The translations under genes and the position numbers were made by a program. Below, piece by piece: positions 22,769 through 34,342 of a DNA stretch of 64,000 bases (position 1 is the stretch's first letter; each line of letters opens with the position of its first letter). The notes beneath the pieces were generated by a model. The model saw only the letters and a program-made list of their open reading frames with translations. It was not told the DNA's origin and did not search any database. The DNA comes from Hansfordia pulvinata (lineage: Eukaryota; Ascomycota; Sordariomycetes; Xylariales): assembly GCA_006538405.1 (NCBI GenBank), contig BJKQ01000003.1:744001-808000 (forward strand), given 5' to 3'.

Positions 22769-24007
22769 ATGGCTCCCTCCGCGGCCCCGACAGTCACTCG
22801 CAACTCGAGCGGGCCCCGTAACGAGGGGCTCGACTCCAAGCCCACGATCCGCCTCAACGGCAAGCAAGATGGCCTTGCCGCACCCGCTACCACCAATTCC
22901 ACAGCCCAGGGCGACGATTCGCAGCGGGACCCCGTCGAGCGCAAATATCGCGACTTTTTCTGGTCCTACACCGAGGAGCCGCACCGCACCCGTCGCCTCC
23001 AGATCATCAAGGCTCACCCCGAGGTCACCAAGCTGTGCGGCCCCGAGCCCTTGACCAAATATGTCGTCCTCGCCGTTGTTTCTCTCCAGATTGCCTGTGC
23101 CTACCTGATCCGCAACGCCCCGTTCCTCTCCCTGCGCTTTTGGGCCCTGGCCTATGTCATCGGCGCCACCGCCAACCAAAACCTGTTCCTCGCCATCCAC
23201 GAGATCAGCCACAACCTGGCTTTCCGCTCCCCGACCGCCAACCGCCTCTTTGCCATCGTTGCCAATCTGCCCATCGGCATCCCCTACTCGGCCTCGTTCC
23301 GCCCATACCACTTGACCCATCACAAGTCCCTCGGAGTCGACGGCCTCGACACCGACTTGCCCACTGCTCTCGAGGCCATCTTCCTCGACTCCATCCTCGG
23401 CAAGGCCTTCTTCTGCACCTTCCAGATCCTCTTCTACGCTGTCCGACCCATGGCCGTCTACCAGATTCCCTTCACCTGGGTCTCCGCCGTCAACCTGGGC
23501 GTACAGCTCGCCTTTGATGCGGTCATTGTGCGCACCATGGGTGTCCACGCGCTCGCCTACTTCGTGCTCTCTTCCTTCCTTGCCGGTTCTCTTCACCCCC
23601 TGGCCGGCCACTTCATTGCCGAGCACTACGTGTACGAGACGGTCACGCCCTCCCAGAAGAGCAACGAAAAGGACGCCCCGCCTATTCCCGAGACCTTTTC
23701 TTACTACGGCCCTCTCAATGTCCTTGCCTACAACGTGGGCCTGCACAACGAGCACCATGACTTCCCCGCCGTTCCCTGGACCCGCTTGCCTACCCTGAAC
23801 CGCATTGCCCACGAGTTCTACGACGAGTTGCCCCGGCACGAGTCGTGGATCTACGTCATTTGGCGCTTCATCTTCGACGAGTCCGTCGGTATTCGCTGCC
23901 GCGTCAAGCGCAAGGAAGGTGGCCGCATGGTGGGCCAGAAGACCGCTGCACAGCCGCAGGCGAGTGCCCCAGTGGCCCAATGGACTGAGGAGGAGATTCA
24001 AGCTTGA
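22769..24007 (+). CDS. Sphingolipid delta(4)-desaturase
   Basis: An ER integral-membrane di-iron desaturase (DES1/DEGS family) that puts the 4,5-trans double bond into the long-chain base of ceramides, a step leading to fungal glucosylceramide. A single exon of 412 residues. The N-terminal lipid-desaturase leader reads RDFFWSYTEEPHRTRRLQII at 61-80. The three His boxes are complete: HEISH (144-148), HLTHH (181-185) and HNEHH (326-330). Hydrophobic segments lie at about 97-118, 122-142 and in the 230-290 region. I start at 22769 (MAPSAAP), which has a good ATGGCT context, rather than the ATG at 22736, whose extra eleven residues look like leader sequence. The opposite strand is open for 433 codons, but that is a codon-bias shadow. 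Confidence 0.95.
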   Translation: MAPSAAPTVTRNSSGPRNEGLDSKPTIRLNGKQDGLAAPATTNSTAQGDDSQRDPVERKYRDFFWSYTEEPHRTRRLQIIKAHPEVTKLCGPEPLTKYVVLAVVSLQIACAYLIRNAPFLSLRFWALAYVIGATANQNLFLAIHEISHNLAFRSPTANRLFAIVANLPIGIPYSASFRPYHLTHHKSLGVDGLDTDLPTALEAIFLDSILGKAFFCTFQILFYAVRPMAVYQIPFTWVSAVNLGVQLAFDAVIVRTMGVHALAYFVLSSFLAGSLHPLAGHFIAEHYVYETVTPSQKSNEKDAPPIPETFSYYGPLNVLAYNVGLHNEHHDFPAVPWTRLPTLNRIAHEFYDELPRHESWIYVIWRFIFDESVGIRCRVKRKEGGRMVGQKTAAQPQASAPVAQWTEEEIQA

Positions 24008-24487
24008 AGCGAGCTGAACATGATGGAGATTAGATGTGGGAGACCTCATGACTTGTTTATCAGTAGCGAGCTCTCACGACACTTGACCCTGGACCACGCG
24101 GCCTGGGCTGTATGACGACATGCTGAAGATGAATGGAGAAGAAAAAAAGATAGAAGAATAGATGTGTATATGACTCCGTCTTTCGGCCCCCTCACCCACG
24201 AAGGGCGGGCTGCACTTTTTCATGAAAATCATGAGCTACCAGACACGGACGGTGACACGGCGCATATGTGAAATGTGGCTTTGGCAGATCAGACGTGGTT
24301 GTCGGGGCGAATGGAGCGAACAGACCAATCCACTGCTGCATCCTGCCAATATCGTGCCGTAAGTAGAGAGGAAACGCAGAGAGCAATATACAGACCCTCG
24401 TCACTTAGTGAGCCACTGTCAACTCTGGACTGTGAGAGTCTTGGGGAAGGGATGCCATGCTGCCCAGCGATTTCCGTGTATCCTCCG

Positions 24488-24519
<32 letters not shown>

Positions 24520-25434
24520 AGCGCGAGCGCCAGCGTTTACGGATTACGGATGGTTGTTTAGGAGACGAGGTGATCTGACACATGCACGACCAGTGGTTGC
24601 GAGATAAGTCGAAAAGGAACAAAGCGTGTAGGATATATTGATAGATGGAACCCGAAATCCGGCGTAGCAGAGCGCATACAAAAGAAAGAATCTGGTAAGA
24701 GCAGAGCGGCGTCTTCGGGCGGTATGGACGACGAAACAAAGAAACAAGTACCACGAGGAAATACATCAATCAATGGTCTTGCTCCTCTACGAGTACAGAA
24801 ACGGTCGCTAATTGAAGCCGGAGCGGCCACGACCGCACATTATCGCTCTCTCTCTCTCTCCTCGAAGTTTAAAATCCTCGCTGCTCGGCAGATGAAAATG
24901 CCATCGACTCCCCTTCCGACCTCAGAAGTGTACCGACTCTTGTTGTCGAACGAGTTGTCTCCTTGGTGCTCCTAACACTGCTGACAGGTGGAGGTGTGCT
25001 TTGTTCGCGACGTTCTTTCTCATGCCCAGTTTGATGAGGCCTCGTCCGTCCAGTAGAGTCGACGACACTCAATGCGCGTCTTTTCCCTTCCGCCGTTGTG
25101 ATCGCCTCTTGTCAAAGGAATTGAAGAGCTCCGTGCTCAACATCCTGCCAAGTGTAGTCCCAGACAGAGCTGTGAGCCTTCGATCTCTGCAGTGTTGAAG
25201 TGAGCATCAAGCTGTCACGAGACACTCCCTTTATTGATTCAAGACCATCCGAATCATCGTCCTAGCCTTTCCCAGCGTGGTGTGCATGCCTGGCATCACT
25301 GCCACCCTCCCAATTTTTCCTAAGTTGCTAAACCGTCGTGAGGATTCGTTCATTCCTGATCGTCACCGTAGCCTGACCAGTGTACCCTATTGTAGATCCC
25401 AGCGGGAGACCTATCACATGGGGGGTTTCACCTC
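24008..25434. other. Intergenic region
   Basis: 1.4 kb between the convergent desaturase and VAP genes. It contains an A31 tract (24488-24518) and a CT run near 24845-24861. No supportable gene. Confidence 0.6.
24488..24518. repeat. A31 homopolymer
   Basis: Thirty-one consecutive A about 480 bases past the desaturase stop. It could be the tail of an old retroposed transcript, but there is no recognisable body or target duplication beside it. Confidence 0.9.
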
Positions 25435-26530
25435 TTAGAAGAAAAGGTAGGCGAGCAGGAAGCTGAGGAAACACAGAAGAGCCGTGATGCGGACGGGAAC
25501 GCCTTCAGGACCCGATCGTGACTGTTGAGCCAGCTGGGCGGGCTTGGGGCTTGCGGTCTTGGCGTCGGTGTTGCTTGACTCGGTCTTGCGTTGTCTCAGG
25601 CCACCTTGGTCCTGCTTGTACTGGTTGACGAGCTTCTCAGCCTGCGTGAGTTGCTGCTTGAGCTCCTCGTAACTCGGCTCGCTGTTTTTGGTGGTTGCAA
25701 TCGCGGCGGCGGCACCCAGGCTGGGGCTGGGCTGCTCATGCTTGACATCCGGTGATTCGTCGAGGGCAATCGTGTGGTCGGCGGGCGATGCATAGGCCGG
25801 CGGAGCCAGTTCGGGAGTAGCGTCATGCTGAGTCAAGGTCAGTAGGACAATAGGCATGGTAGGGGAGTGAGAACATACGCCATTCGCGATGGGCTTGCTG
25901 GGAGTCTCGAGAGCCGGGTTGGGAACGCCACCGGAAGCCGGCAGGAAAACGACCCTAATCTTGCGCTCCTGAATGGCAGACTTCTCGACTGAGTCCCACT
26001 GGTGAATAGATCAGCACGCTGCATCGGGAGTACTGAGAAGTAGCGAGTCGGGCCAGGTGCTTACGATGGCAGTGAGGTTGGAGAACTCCTTGTCGCCGGT
26101 GATTGGAACGGACTGGACGAGGAACTTGTCACGGCATTTCGTGTCGGCAGGGGGCTCCTGTTTCATGGCCTGAAGAATGACTGGAGAGTGGATTGTTAGG
26201 TCCCATGGAGCGCACTCGAAAGAAACGTGTAGGCTGGGCGAGGGCGCGCGTACCAGAAACTTCAACCTCCTTTCCGGGCTCTACACGTCCAGAGTTGGGC
26301 CTGACGCAGTATTGCTTCGGTGCGGTAGTCTTGACCTTGAAAGCGACGGGCTGGGTGTTGGGGTTCTTGATTTTGAGGACCTCGGCGACCTCGACGGTGA
26401 ATGGGCCTGAATATCGGGATCAAGTCAGCCATGATTCAGGACAAGGGGGTTTGAGGAGGCCGGCCGTGGGGGCCTGGGGATATGACGTACGGCGGAAGCC
26501 GAGCTCCTGAGGTTCAATGTCAACAGTCAT
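25435..26530 (-). CDS. VAMP-associated protein (VAP/Scs2), tail-anchored ER contact-site protein
   Basis: Five exons: 26530-26491, 26406-26254, 26180-26065, 25998-25879 and 25827-25435, with introns of 84, 73, 66 and 51 nt; 273 residues. The N-terminal half is an MSP domain that binds FFAT-motif partners at ER-plasma membrane and other contacts. Seen: IEPQELGFR, then PFTVEVAEVLKIKNPNTQPV and AFKVKTTAPKQYCVRPNSG, the family hallmark around the FFAT-binding groove, and QAMKQEPPADTKCRDKFLVQ. An acidic, Ser/Ala-rich linker and a probable coiled coil (SYEELKQQLTQAEKLVNQYK) follow. The protein ends in one hydrophobic segment (VRITALLCFLSFLLAYLFF), the tail anchor. All joins are fixed by phase and by the MSP pattern. 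In yeast Scs2 also acts in phosphatidylinositol metabolism and INO1 control. Confidence 0.94.
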
Positions 26531-29500
26531 TTTTGCGATCGGCGAGCAGAGGCGACGGCAAAAGTAGGTGTCGGATATGCGCAGGTTGGGAAAGGCGAGT
26601 AGTCAGTCCGGCTTGGGAGGAAGTTGGCGTCAGAGCCGGGCGCGGGCGAGGACGGAAAATTGCAAACGGCGGCGCGAGAGGACAGGGCGGCGTGGGCGCA
26701 GGGCGAAGGCGATGAGGATAGGCGAGGCGGTAGCAGGTCGGCGGGCCGGGATGGTGGAGAGGATACGAAGGTGGTCGGCGAGGCGGGTGAGGTGAAGTGA
26801 ACACAGATTAGGTAGCAGGCCGGGTGAGGTTGGGAGAGCAGGTCGGCGGTCGTAGCAGGGCCTCCGAGTACAGCCACCAGCCCAGGAGTGGTGAGCGACG
26901 AGGTACCCAAGGTCAGCCCGGGAGTAGCGGCGGCGGCGGCGGCGGCGGAGGCAGTGACAGCACACCAAACCACACAGCATAGCACTGGAGCACAGGGGAA
27001 GGAAATCGGGGCTGGCAGCGAGAGACCGGGACTGAACGGGACCTGAGGGCGCTTCCTGGGCGTGGAGGTACTTGACGGTACATCTCGAAAGCCCAGGGAA
27101 GCCAACAGGAGCAACTCTGGAGCTGGACCGTACCCCATACACGCTGGGGCATCCACCAATTCAACCAAAGAAAGTTGGCAGGCCCGGCCCCGTCGATCTT
27201 GGCTCAGGTCCCCTGCAGGTCCCTCGGCTGATGACGCTGCATGTTCTGTACTGGCCAGCCACGCTGCGACGAGGCGCCGAGACGTGGCCACGGCCTTCAC
27301 TTTGTTTCCACGGCTGTCGGGCTCACTGCGCCAGATACCTTAGGTATCTTCGTGGATTTGTTGGAAATCCAGAAGTTCACCTTTGCGGTGGCAATTGGCG
27401 TGTGATGACGCGACCTTGGAAGTACAGTGGCTGTGAGGTCGACCTGGGCTATCTGATTTTACATGTACCTTTTGGATGCACTCGTAGCCCAGTACCTACC
27501 TAAGGTGGCATGGTGGTAAGAGCAAGCACTGGTACATAGGTAATCTTCGGTAGGTGCTCGCAGGTACTCCGTACCTAAGGTAGTCGCGGATCCGTCCACG
27601 AACTCCAGTTTGGAGACAATGTCGACGGCCTCTGTCTCCCGGTGCCGTTCGATGCCTTCCATTGATTACGACTCAGCGCCAGCCCAGCCAGGGACGCATC
27701 AAGCATCCATACCGCACCACTACCATGAGATGATGGGCCTAGGCACCTCGGGTTCTCAGCCCCAACCCGCGTGCCCGCGTGCTCAGCGAGAGCCGTGGGA
27801 GAGTTTGGGGGACAGCCCCCCGTATCCCCCTCCCCCTATGCTCCCCCATCTGCCCACCAGCCCCACCAATATCCATAGATGGAAAGGCGGGATAGACGGC
27901 CATGATAGCCGGCACGTGTACCTTCAAGTACCTCCTCAATCTTCTCCAAGCATGTGCACCCGCGGCTACCTACTACATAGTTAGATCGAGCACACGAGCT
28001 TCTGATGATCATGGAACCCTTGGAAGATCTGTTCGACAAGATACAATAGCGCATCAAGTTTTAGGCCCCTCAATCTGGGCTGCGCACAATCATGATGTAT
28101 GAACAATGTTTGCATGCTTGCAGCATCCGTATGGCTGAGGGAACATGAAGGTAGGTGTACGGGTACCTAACCTCAGTACTCGTAGTGGAGGCACGAGGGC
28201 ACGGGGTTACATAGGGCATCGCACTGTACCGTGGATTTGGACGAAACTGATGCAACGCTGGCCGGCTGGTCGTGATGCTGGAATACCTCGGCGCGCTGCG
28301 CGCCCCATCCGCATCCCGGCGTGCATGCAGGCGGCTTCCTCGCTGAAGGCTTGCCGAATGCGCATACTCGTACAACACGCAGCGGACGAGGTGCACTCCT
28401 CTTCGGTCCGGTCAACCTCACCACCCCCGGCGGAGGGCCATGGGCGGGCAACTTCTCGGCACAGCTCTACGCACGCCGGTGTCTGCTGTGGAGTCCACTC
28501 TACTTGCCTTGTCCGAGAAGCATTGATGACAAGAGAGCATGCAGATTCAACGCTCGCCTGGCAGAACCACGCCGGGGATACGACAAGCACCGCCGGTACT
28601 CGTGGATAGTGCTGCCACATCACCTCGCCTCAGCTCTCTTCATCATGCGAATGCCTAAGTCGCACGGCGGCTATTGGCCTTGCCTGCCAGCCCACTGCAC
28701 CTCCTATCTCCACCTCGGCCACATTGTCGTCATTCCTGTGTGCCTGTCCGCCCCCGGCCTGCCAGCCAGTCTGTCGAGCTGTCCCGCGCCTCATTTCCAA
28801 GCCCTGGGCTTTTCTTTTCTTTTGAACTCTCATCCCCCCGCGCTGCCACCACTACGGTTGCGTGGTCTGTCTCGCCGATTCGACCAGCCCGCGTGTCTGC
28901 ACTTCCCGCCTGTCGCAGACGACCTTATGAATATTGGCAGCTCGGGGGAGTTTTCTGCTTGGCATCGACTGTGCCGGGTTTACACGTACACACGTTACTC
29001 TTAGGCATTCGTAGATGTCCCCCATACGAGTAGTACCACCGCGATGGACCCTTGACAGGCCAGTTGATGCGTCGTCCGATGGAAGGGACGGGCAAGCGTT
29101 CTTTGCGCCCATGTGTCCCATAAATACTGGCAAGGTCGTATAAATGTTCAGACTTCGCTACAGCAGCATGGGAAGTCTGTTCTGCGGTAGAGCGGACGCG
29201 ACTGAAGACGGGCGCGAAAGCACAAGGTCTTGAATTTCGTCATTTTGCGACTGGGGCGCTGCTGATAAAGTGGGAAAGAGATGGATCTAGTCTTAATGAG
29301 AGAGATTCCCAGTGGTTATAAAAGGATTCCCTTAATAAGGTACCAGCCTCCCACGGGCTGCCCGGATTTTGGGTATGACGTGCGATCATCCGCTGCCTGA
29401 TCTCCGTGCTGCGCGTCGTTTGTCATCTTTGTGCGACGGACCATTGCGTCTGCCTCCGGACGATGAGTAGAATCAGCAAAACAATAATGACGACGACTGG

Positions 29501-29891
29501 GTCACCGTCGATTCGTTCTGCAAGAGAAACGATTTGGCAGGCTGGTGCGAGTCACTCTCCGGTTTCATGCTGCGATGTGGACGAATCTGGAAGCTCTGTA
29601 CGTGCGAGTACTCCGTATCACCCCGCCACCTTCGCGCCCGCCCCCACTGTACTGTCATCCGTTCAGGTACCCACCAGCTGTTTCCTTGGTGAGGAATACT
29701 TACAAACCCGTGTCTGACGTTGATAGAGCTCCAGTGCCAAAGCTCACCTCAACACCCCTCGCCGCCATCCATACGACCAGCTCAACACAGCTTCCTCTCT
29801 ACCAAGTTTTGCGCCCGTCTCTGTGACCTCTTCTCATTGATTCTCACCTTGCTCTTACAATCCGTCTCTGCCACCTCTGTCACCACCCACC
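26531..29891. other. Long gene-free region rich in palindromic motifs
   Basis: 3.4 kb upstream of both VAP (-) and the UBX gene (+). I see no supportable gene; a 257-codon ORF at 26527-27300 (-) and a 227-codon ORF at 28321-29004 (+) have no motif and random-looking composition. The stretch holds a GGC run (about 26928-26950) and the densest set of TACCTAAGGTA and TACTCCGTA motifs in the window (27.3-28.2 kb). Confidence 0.6.
27335..27583. repeat. Cluster of dispersed palindromic motifs
   Basis: TACCTTAGGTA at 27336-27346, TACCTAAGGTG at 27497-27507, then TACTCCGTA (27565-27573) overlapping TACCTAAGGTA (27572-27582). The same 11-mer recurs at 38422-38432, 38451-38461 and 60139-60149. Function unknown. 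Confidence 0.75.
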
Positions 29892-31109
29892 ATGGCGTCC
29901 GACCTTGAACAGCTGCTCGAGATGGGCTTCGACAAGGAGCGCGCCGAGCTCGCGGTCAAGCAGTCTGGAGGTCGTAAGTCTTCCCTCCAACCCCGTATCC
30001 GATGGTACCGACTGACCCGGGCTGTTGCATTCAGTTCAGGGAGCTCTTGAGTGGCTCGAGAAAAACCAGGACACCCCATCGACGAGCTTCAGGAAGAGTC
30101 TCTGAATGCCGCCCCCGTCGCCGAGGGCGCCGTCGCGCTGTCCCTCGTCTGTAACGAGTGCGGCAAGAAGTTCCGCAACCAGACCGCCGCCGAGTTCCAC
30201 GCATCCAAGACGTCCGTTGCCCCTCTGCGTGTCATGCGCCAGTCACAAAACCACGATTGCTACTCCCCTTCATTTAATCCATGCTGCCCAGCTTCTGACC
30301 TCCTGTTCACCCCACAGTGAACACACCGACTTCGCCGAATCAACCGAAGAAATTGCCCCCCTCACAGAAGAAGAGAAAAAGACCAAGCTAGCAGAGCTTC
30401 GTGAGAAGGCACGCCTCAAGCGGGAGGCCAAGTCCCAGACGGATAAAGAAGAGAACAAGCGCAATGAGGTTAGCCGCCCCGTCAATCCTCTTCCTCCCTC
30501 CCTCTCACAGCTCCTCTTGTCTCGTCAGGCTTGGTCACAAGCTCCATCTTGTCCCCGCTCGCTCGAGTAGCTTCTCCAGACACTGACCGCATCCGCACAG
30601 CAAATCCGACAAAAGGCAACGCGTGAGACGCAGGAAATGAAGGAAGAGCTGGCGCGCAAGGAGCAGATCAAGCAGGCGGCCAAGAAGAGGCAGGAGAAGC
30701 AAGACGACCTGGAGGCCAAGAAGCGCATCAAGGCACAGATCGAGGCAGACAAGGAGGAGCGGCGGCGCAAGGCAGAAGAGGCGAAGGCGCTGCGCGAGGG
30801 CCGGTCGGCGGCGGCAGCGGCCGCCCCAGCCCCTGCCCCGGCAGCTGCGTCGTCCTCCGCGCCGAAACAGCACACTGAAGCCCGCCTGCGTCTGCAGACA
30901 CCCGCCTCCGGCAACGTCGTAAAGACCTTCCCGCCGAGACGACCCTGTTCGAGGTCGCGCAGCAGCTTTCCACCGACGGCACGGCCCCGGCCGACGGTGT
31001 ATCCCGCTTCGTCCTTACCTTCCCCCGCAAGACGTTTGAGGGAGTCGACTTCGGCAAGACCCTCAAGGAGGCTGGCCTGGTTCCCAGCGCCGTCCTGATC
31101 GTGCAGTAG
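29892..31109 (+). CDS. UBA-UBX domain protein (UBXN1/SAKS1-like), frame broken twice
   Basis: A probable ubiquitin-binding adaptor of Cdc48/p97. Exons 29892-29973, 30035-30211, 30318-30468 and 30601-31109, about 306 residues. In order: a UBA domain (LEQLLEMGFDKERAELAV...GALEWLEKN, residues 5-40), a C2H2-type finger (CNECGKKFRNQTAAEFHASK, completed by EH after the splice), a long charged helix (about 115-215, Glu/Lys/Arg-rich, coiled-coil-like), an Ala/Pro linker, and a C-terminal UBX fold (FEVAQQLSTDG...RFVLTFPRKTFEG...SAVLIVQ). The frame breaks at C4 30074-30077, before IDELQEESLNAAP, and at C3 30930-30932, before AETTLFEV. One more C at each restores the domains. The intron-2 donor GTCCGT is non-consensus at +3, but the join gives the expected HASKTEHTDF. 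Probable sequence errors, not decay. Confidence 0.88.
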
Positions 31110-32174
31110 TGGACGATCAGAAGAGAGACCGGGAATGGGCTAAAGTTGTCATAGTGTGGATCGCCGATTGCGAATGGAATCCGGTGGATGAGTCGGGTGC
31201 GAGGAGTTTCATGATGGGGTTTCAGGGACGCAGTGGGTTCGAGGAGTTCAGAGGTGCGTGGTTGCAGTGAAGGTCAATTTCTTATGGTCGCCAAAAAGAC
31301 AACGGGGAAACCCGTACCGAATGTTTTTACAACTAGATCGGCGGCTCATATTGGAGGTGAGGGACAATGCATACGCGTCTTGGAGAAGAGAAAATCTCGA
31401 CCAGGGTTGAGACTATCGACGGCAGCCGGGCACTAATCACCATTGGAGGAATGGAGAGGGCCCTGTACCGATGATATTTGCAGTTCCAAGTCAGCTATCA
31501 AGAGTTGATATCAAACTGCTAAACAGCCTCCTCAGCGAAGTATACTTAAGCAGTCGTCGATATCGCAATGAACTTTAGGCATTTGATCACGTCACGTCAC
31601 ATATAACAGACCGGATCAGGAACAGCGACGGCCACGGAGAGGAAATTGTAGGTGATTCATCGTCATTTTTCAGTGGAAAAGCAGAGTCGTTGCCGTATTC
31701 CATTCACGCCGCACACCAGCCCCGGGCTCTTCGCGAGGAAGAAGAGAAAAAAGAAAGCTCAAAACCGCGAGCCTTCCCTCCATGAAATGTTCCTTCTACC
31801 CGGGAGCCATGCAAATGCTAAAAAGGTGAGGGATCTTGCCGTAAGAGAACAAAGGGAAAACAAAAGTGCGAGAAACGCGTGGGCTTCGTTCATCTCTCGT
31901 GTTTTTCGCCTTCTTCTCTCCAAGACCACCACTCCGCCCCTCGAAGCAGCTGCGGTCGATGCTTCCGTATCACCATATCGATGGCTTGTACTTGTACTTG
32001 TCATAGTTGCGTGGAGAACAGCTGGCGGAGACGTGACTGTGCGGACGCGGTAGGCGGAAGGTGTCCGTTCGGTTGCAAGAGTGGGAGGGCAGACGGAGAG
32101 AAAGAAGACGGTTGTCATTCGGTACGTGGCATTGGTTGTTTTTATTCGTTATCAAGATCTCGTAGCGAAACCCC
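31110..32174. other. Convergent intergenic region
   Basis: Lies between the 3' ends of the UBX gene and the P1 gene. An ORF of 133 codons at 31652-32053 has no recognisable feature. A repeated CACGTCACGTCAC lies near 31590. Confidence 0.55.
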
Positions 32175-32809
32175 TTAGTCGAAAAGACCGAAACCCATGT
32201 CATCGTCCGACTCTTCCGCGGCTGTTGGAGAATGTGTCAGTACTGGGTGCTTGCGGTGCTGGGATGCGAGTCGCGTCGCGACTGCGAGTCGACTTACCCT
32301 CTTCCTCCTTCTTCTCCTCCGCGGGAGCGGCGCCGTCACCACCAGCGGCAGCACCGCCGGCGGCGGGGGCGGCAGCACCACCACCGGTGCCGATGGCGGA
32401 GAGCAGCTCCTTCACATCCTTGCCCTCGAGAGCCTTGGCGAACAGAGAGGTCCAGATGGGCTCGACGTCGGCAACGCCAGCAGCCTTGATCAGGGTCTGG
32501 AGCTTGTCGGCCTGCGAGTTGGGTGCGGTTAGCTCACACGTGTTCCCCCATTCTTCGAAGCGCATCTGTGCGCGAGCGCGTGTCCCTTATGCGCAACCCA
32601 TGGTGGCCCTGTTTTGTTCGATCCCTCCTCTTTATTTTTCACGTCTTGGGCGAAGTTCCCATATATGCCTCCTGCGCGGGTCGCGGGTTTCGGGTCCGCC
32701 TCTCGGGTGCGCTTCGGCGCGTGGTTCGGGGAGTCCTTACAGTGATCTCAACACCGTCATCGGCCAGGATGAGGGCGGCGTAGGCGGAGGCGAGCTCGGC
32801 GGTGGACAT
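32175..32809 (-). CDS. 60S acidic ribosomal protein P1
   Basis: A component of the ribosomal stalk that recruits translation GTPases and pairs with P2. Exons 32809-32741, 32511-32298 and 32221-32175; 109 residues, the usual length. Seen: [20 protein letters not shown] at the start (P1 rather than P2 type), [20 protein letters not shown], the Ala/Gly-rich hinge (about 66-85), an acidic Lys/Glu run, and the invariant tail [13 protein letters not shown], which also acts as the eEF2 and GTPase contact. The 229-nt first intron lies after codon 23. Intron-containing ribosomal protein genes with the first intron near the start are typical of filamentous fungi. The phases (0 and 1) fix both splices. 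Confidence 0.97.
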
Positions 32810-34342
32810 CTTGACGACTGTGTGGTGTCGGTGTCGTGGGTAGTGGTGTGGGTGATGTGGGAGGTTCGTTGCGTGGCTCGCAAGATGTGAGGTTGGATAT
32901 GCGTAGGTCAAATTGGCCGGTAGGCAACTTTTCAGCGGGCACGGGATTGGAATTGCAAAGTTGTGCCAGAGCCAAAATTCCACGCCCGTAAGCGAGGGGC
33001 TGCTGGGGGAGGAGGGGCGCTTCATGTGCTGTGATTGGTCAAAGGGGCTCCTCTGGCAAAACTTCGGCACTGACCTCTCTCCGGCTAGCTCGACTTTGCC
33101 TTCCAGTACGTACCTTCGCGACACCTTCGGGCACCAGGCGCCGCAGACTTAAACGGACTAGCCTAGTGTGCCAGAAGGCACGGTACCGTAAGCAATTAGA
33201 ACTGGGTGAGTGCCCCTCACCAAGGCACCCATGGATCAGAAAGCGCCCCCGGAATCAGGTGAGGCCGATCGCCGCCGCAGCCCCTCCACCAATCCAGCCA
33301 TACCTGATAGATGCTCGTACCGATGTCAGTCGTCTGCGCCGGCAGCCCCTCTGGCTGTTTGCGGCGGAGGAATGTGAGCTTTGGGCCCCGGCTGTACGTT
33401 TCCACTCCGTCGGCAGCGCGTCCAATCAAGTGACGCGGCACCTCTCAAGAGGGAAAAGCTCGTGGTTTTGGTCATCGTCAGTCATAGAGCCGCTCTCATT
33501 GCTCATATCCGACCTATGCTTTGTACTGCTCTTCGCGGATTCTTCTCGCTGCAGCCACACGTGGTTGCGTTTCTTTCGAGATCGGGTACTTCTGCTACCG
33601 TGCCTTATGTACGCTATGCCAATCCAGAATGGACCGACGGGGCCAGCTTGTGACGCCTCCCCAGTGGTTGCGCGGCGTTCATGGAACTCACAGGAGACCG
33701 CAGCCGCTCACGATAAGAACCCAACGGAAAATAGTATGGGGGCGCGAAGCCAATGACGTCTTAAGTCGGGCCAGGCCTGGCCGATCCCCCGCCAGCACCT
33801 TCGGCGCTGTCCGGCCGGGCTGCTTGTACCTGCGTGCCTGCTTCTTTCTTTCTTCGGCACCTTCGGTGTGCACCTGCCCGTACCTAAGATGTAGTAGTTC
33901 TTAGGCAAGGAAGTCGCAGGGTAAATAGACATGACAGGACATGACATGCAATTGATGGGGTCAACTGAGATGCCCGTGTCCACCTGCATCCGAGTTGTTT
34001 ATCCCATCATCGCCCCCCAGAAGTAGCTCATGACACTCATTCGTCTTGCCATCTGCCGCCCGCCCGCCCGTCCATCGTCGCCCCCAAACCCCTCAACCAC
34101 ACGGCACGCAGCCTACTCCTCTCTGCGCTGCAAGTCGGCCTGCGATTGCGCGCGTCCTGCTTCCGTTGCATGTGACTTTGGCTTGGCCCCCCAGCCTACT
34201 TACGCATACCCGACTTTTTTCTCGTCCTCTGCCCCTCATCGCTCTCACCAACCCCGACCGTCCAGCTCTCTCATATCGCATCGCACCACACCTCTTCATC
34301 ACAGCACCCCCGCGTTTGCCCGCGAGCCACCCCCGGAGCAGC
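32810..34342. other. Divergent intergenic region
   Basis: 1.5 kb between the P1 gene (-) and the DUF2408 gene (+). A 241-codon ORF at 33031-33756 has no motif and is not supported. A TACCTAAGATG variant lies near 33883. The last 300 bases are the C-rich leader of the DUF2408 gene. Confidence 0.55.

Noticed and set aside
22748..24049. 433-codon ORF antisense to the desaturase
   Set aside because: It mirrors a GC-rich coding exon whose third-position bias removes stops on the other strand. Its translation is Gly/Val/Glu-rich with no motif.
24488..24518. Poly-A tract as the end of a retroposon
   Set aside because: No reverse transcriptase, element body or flanking duplication seen; a simple homopolymer is enough.
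30470..30600. Separate gene in the middle of the UBX locus
   Set aside because: The stretch is an intron: splicing it out joins KRNE to QIRQKATRE in frame and continues the charged helix.
33031..33756. 241-codon ORF between the P1 and DUF2408 genes
   Set aside because: No domain or conserved-looking block; composition looks random.
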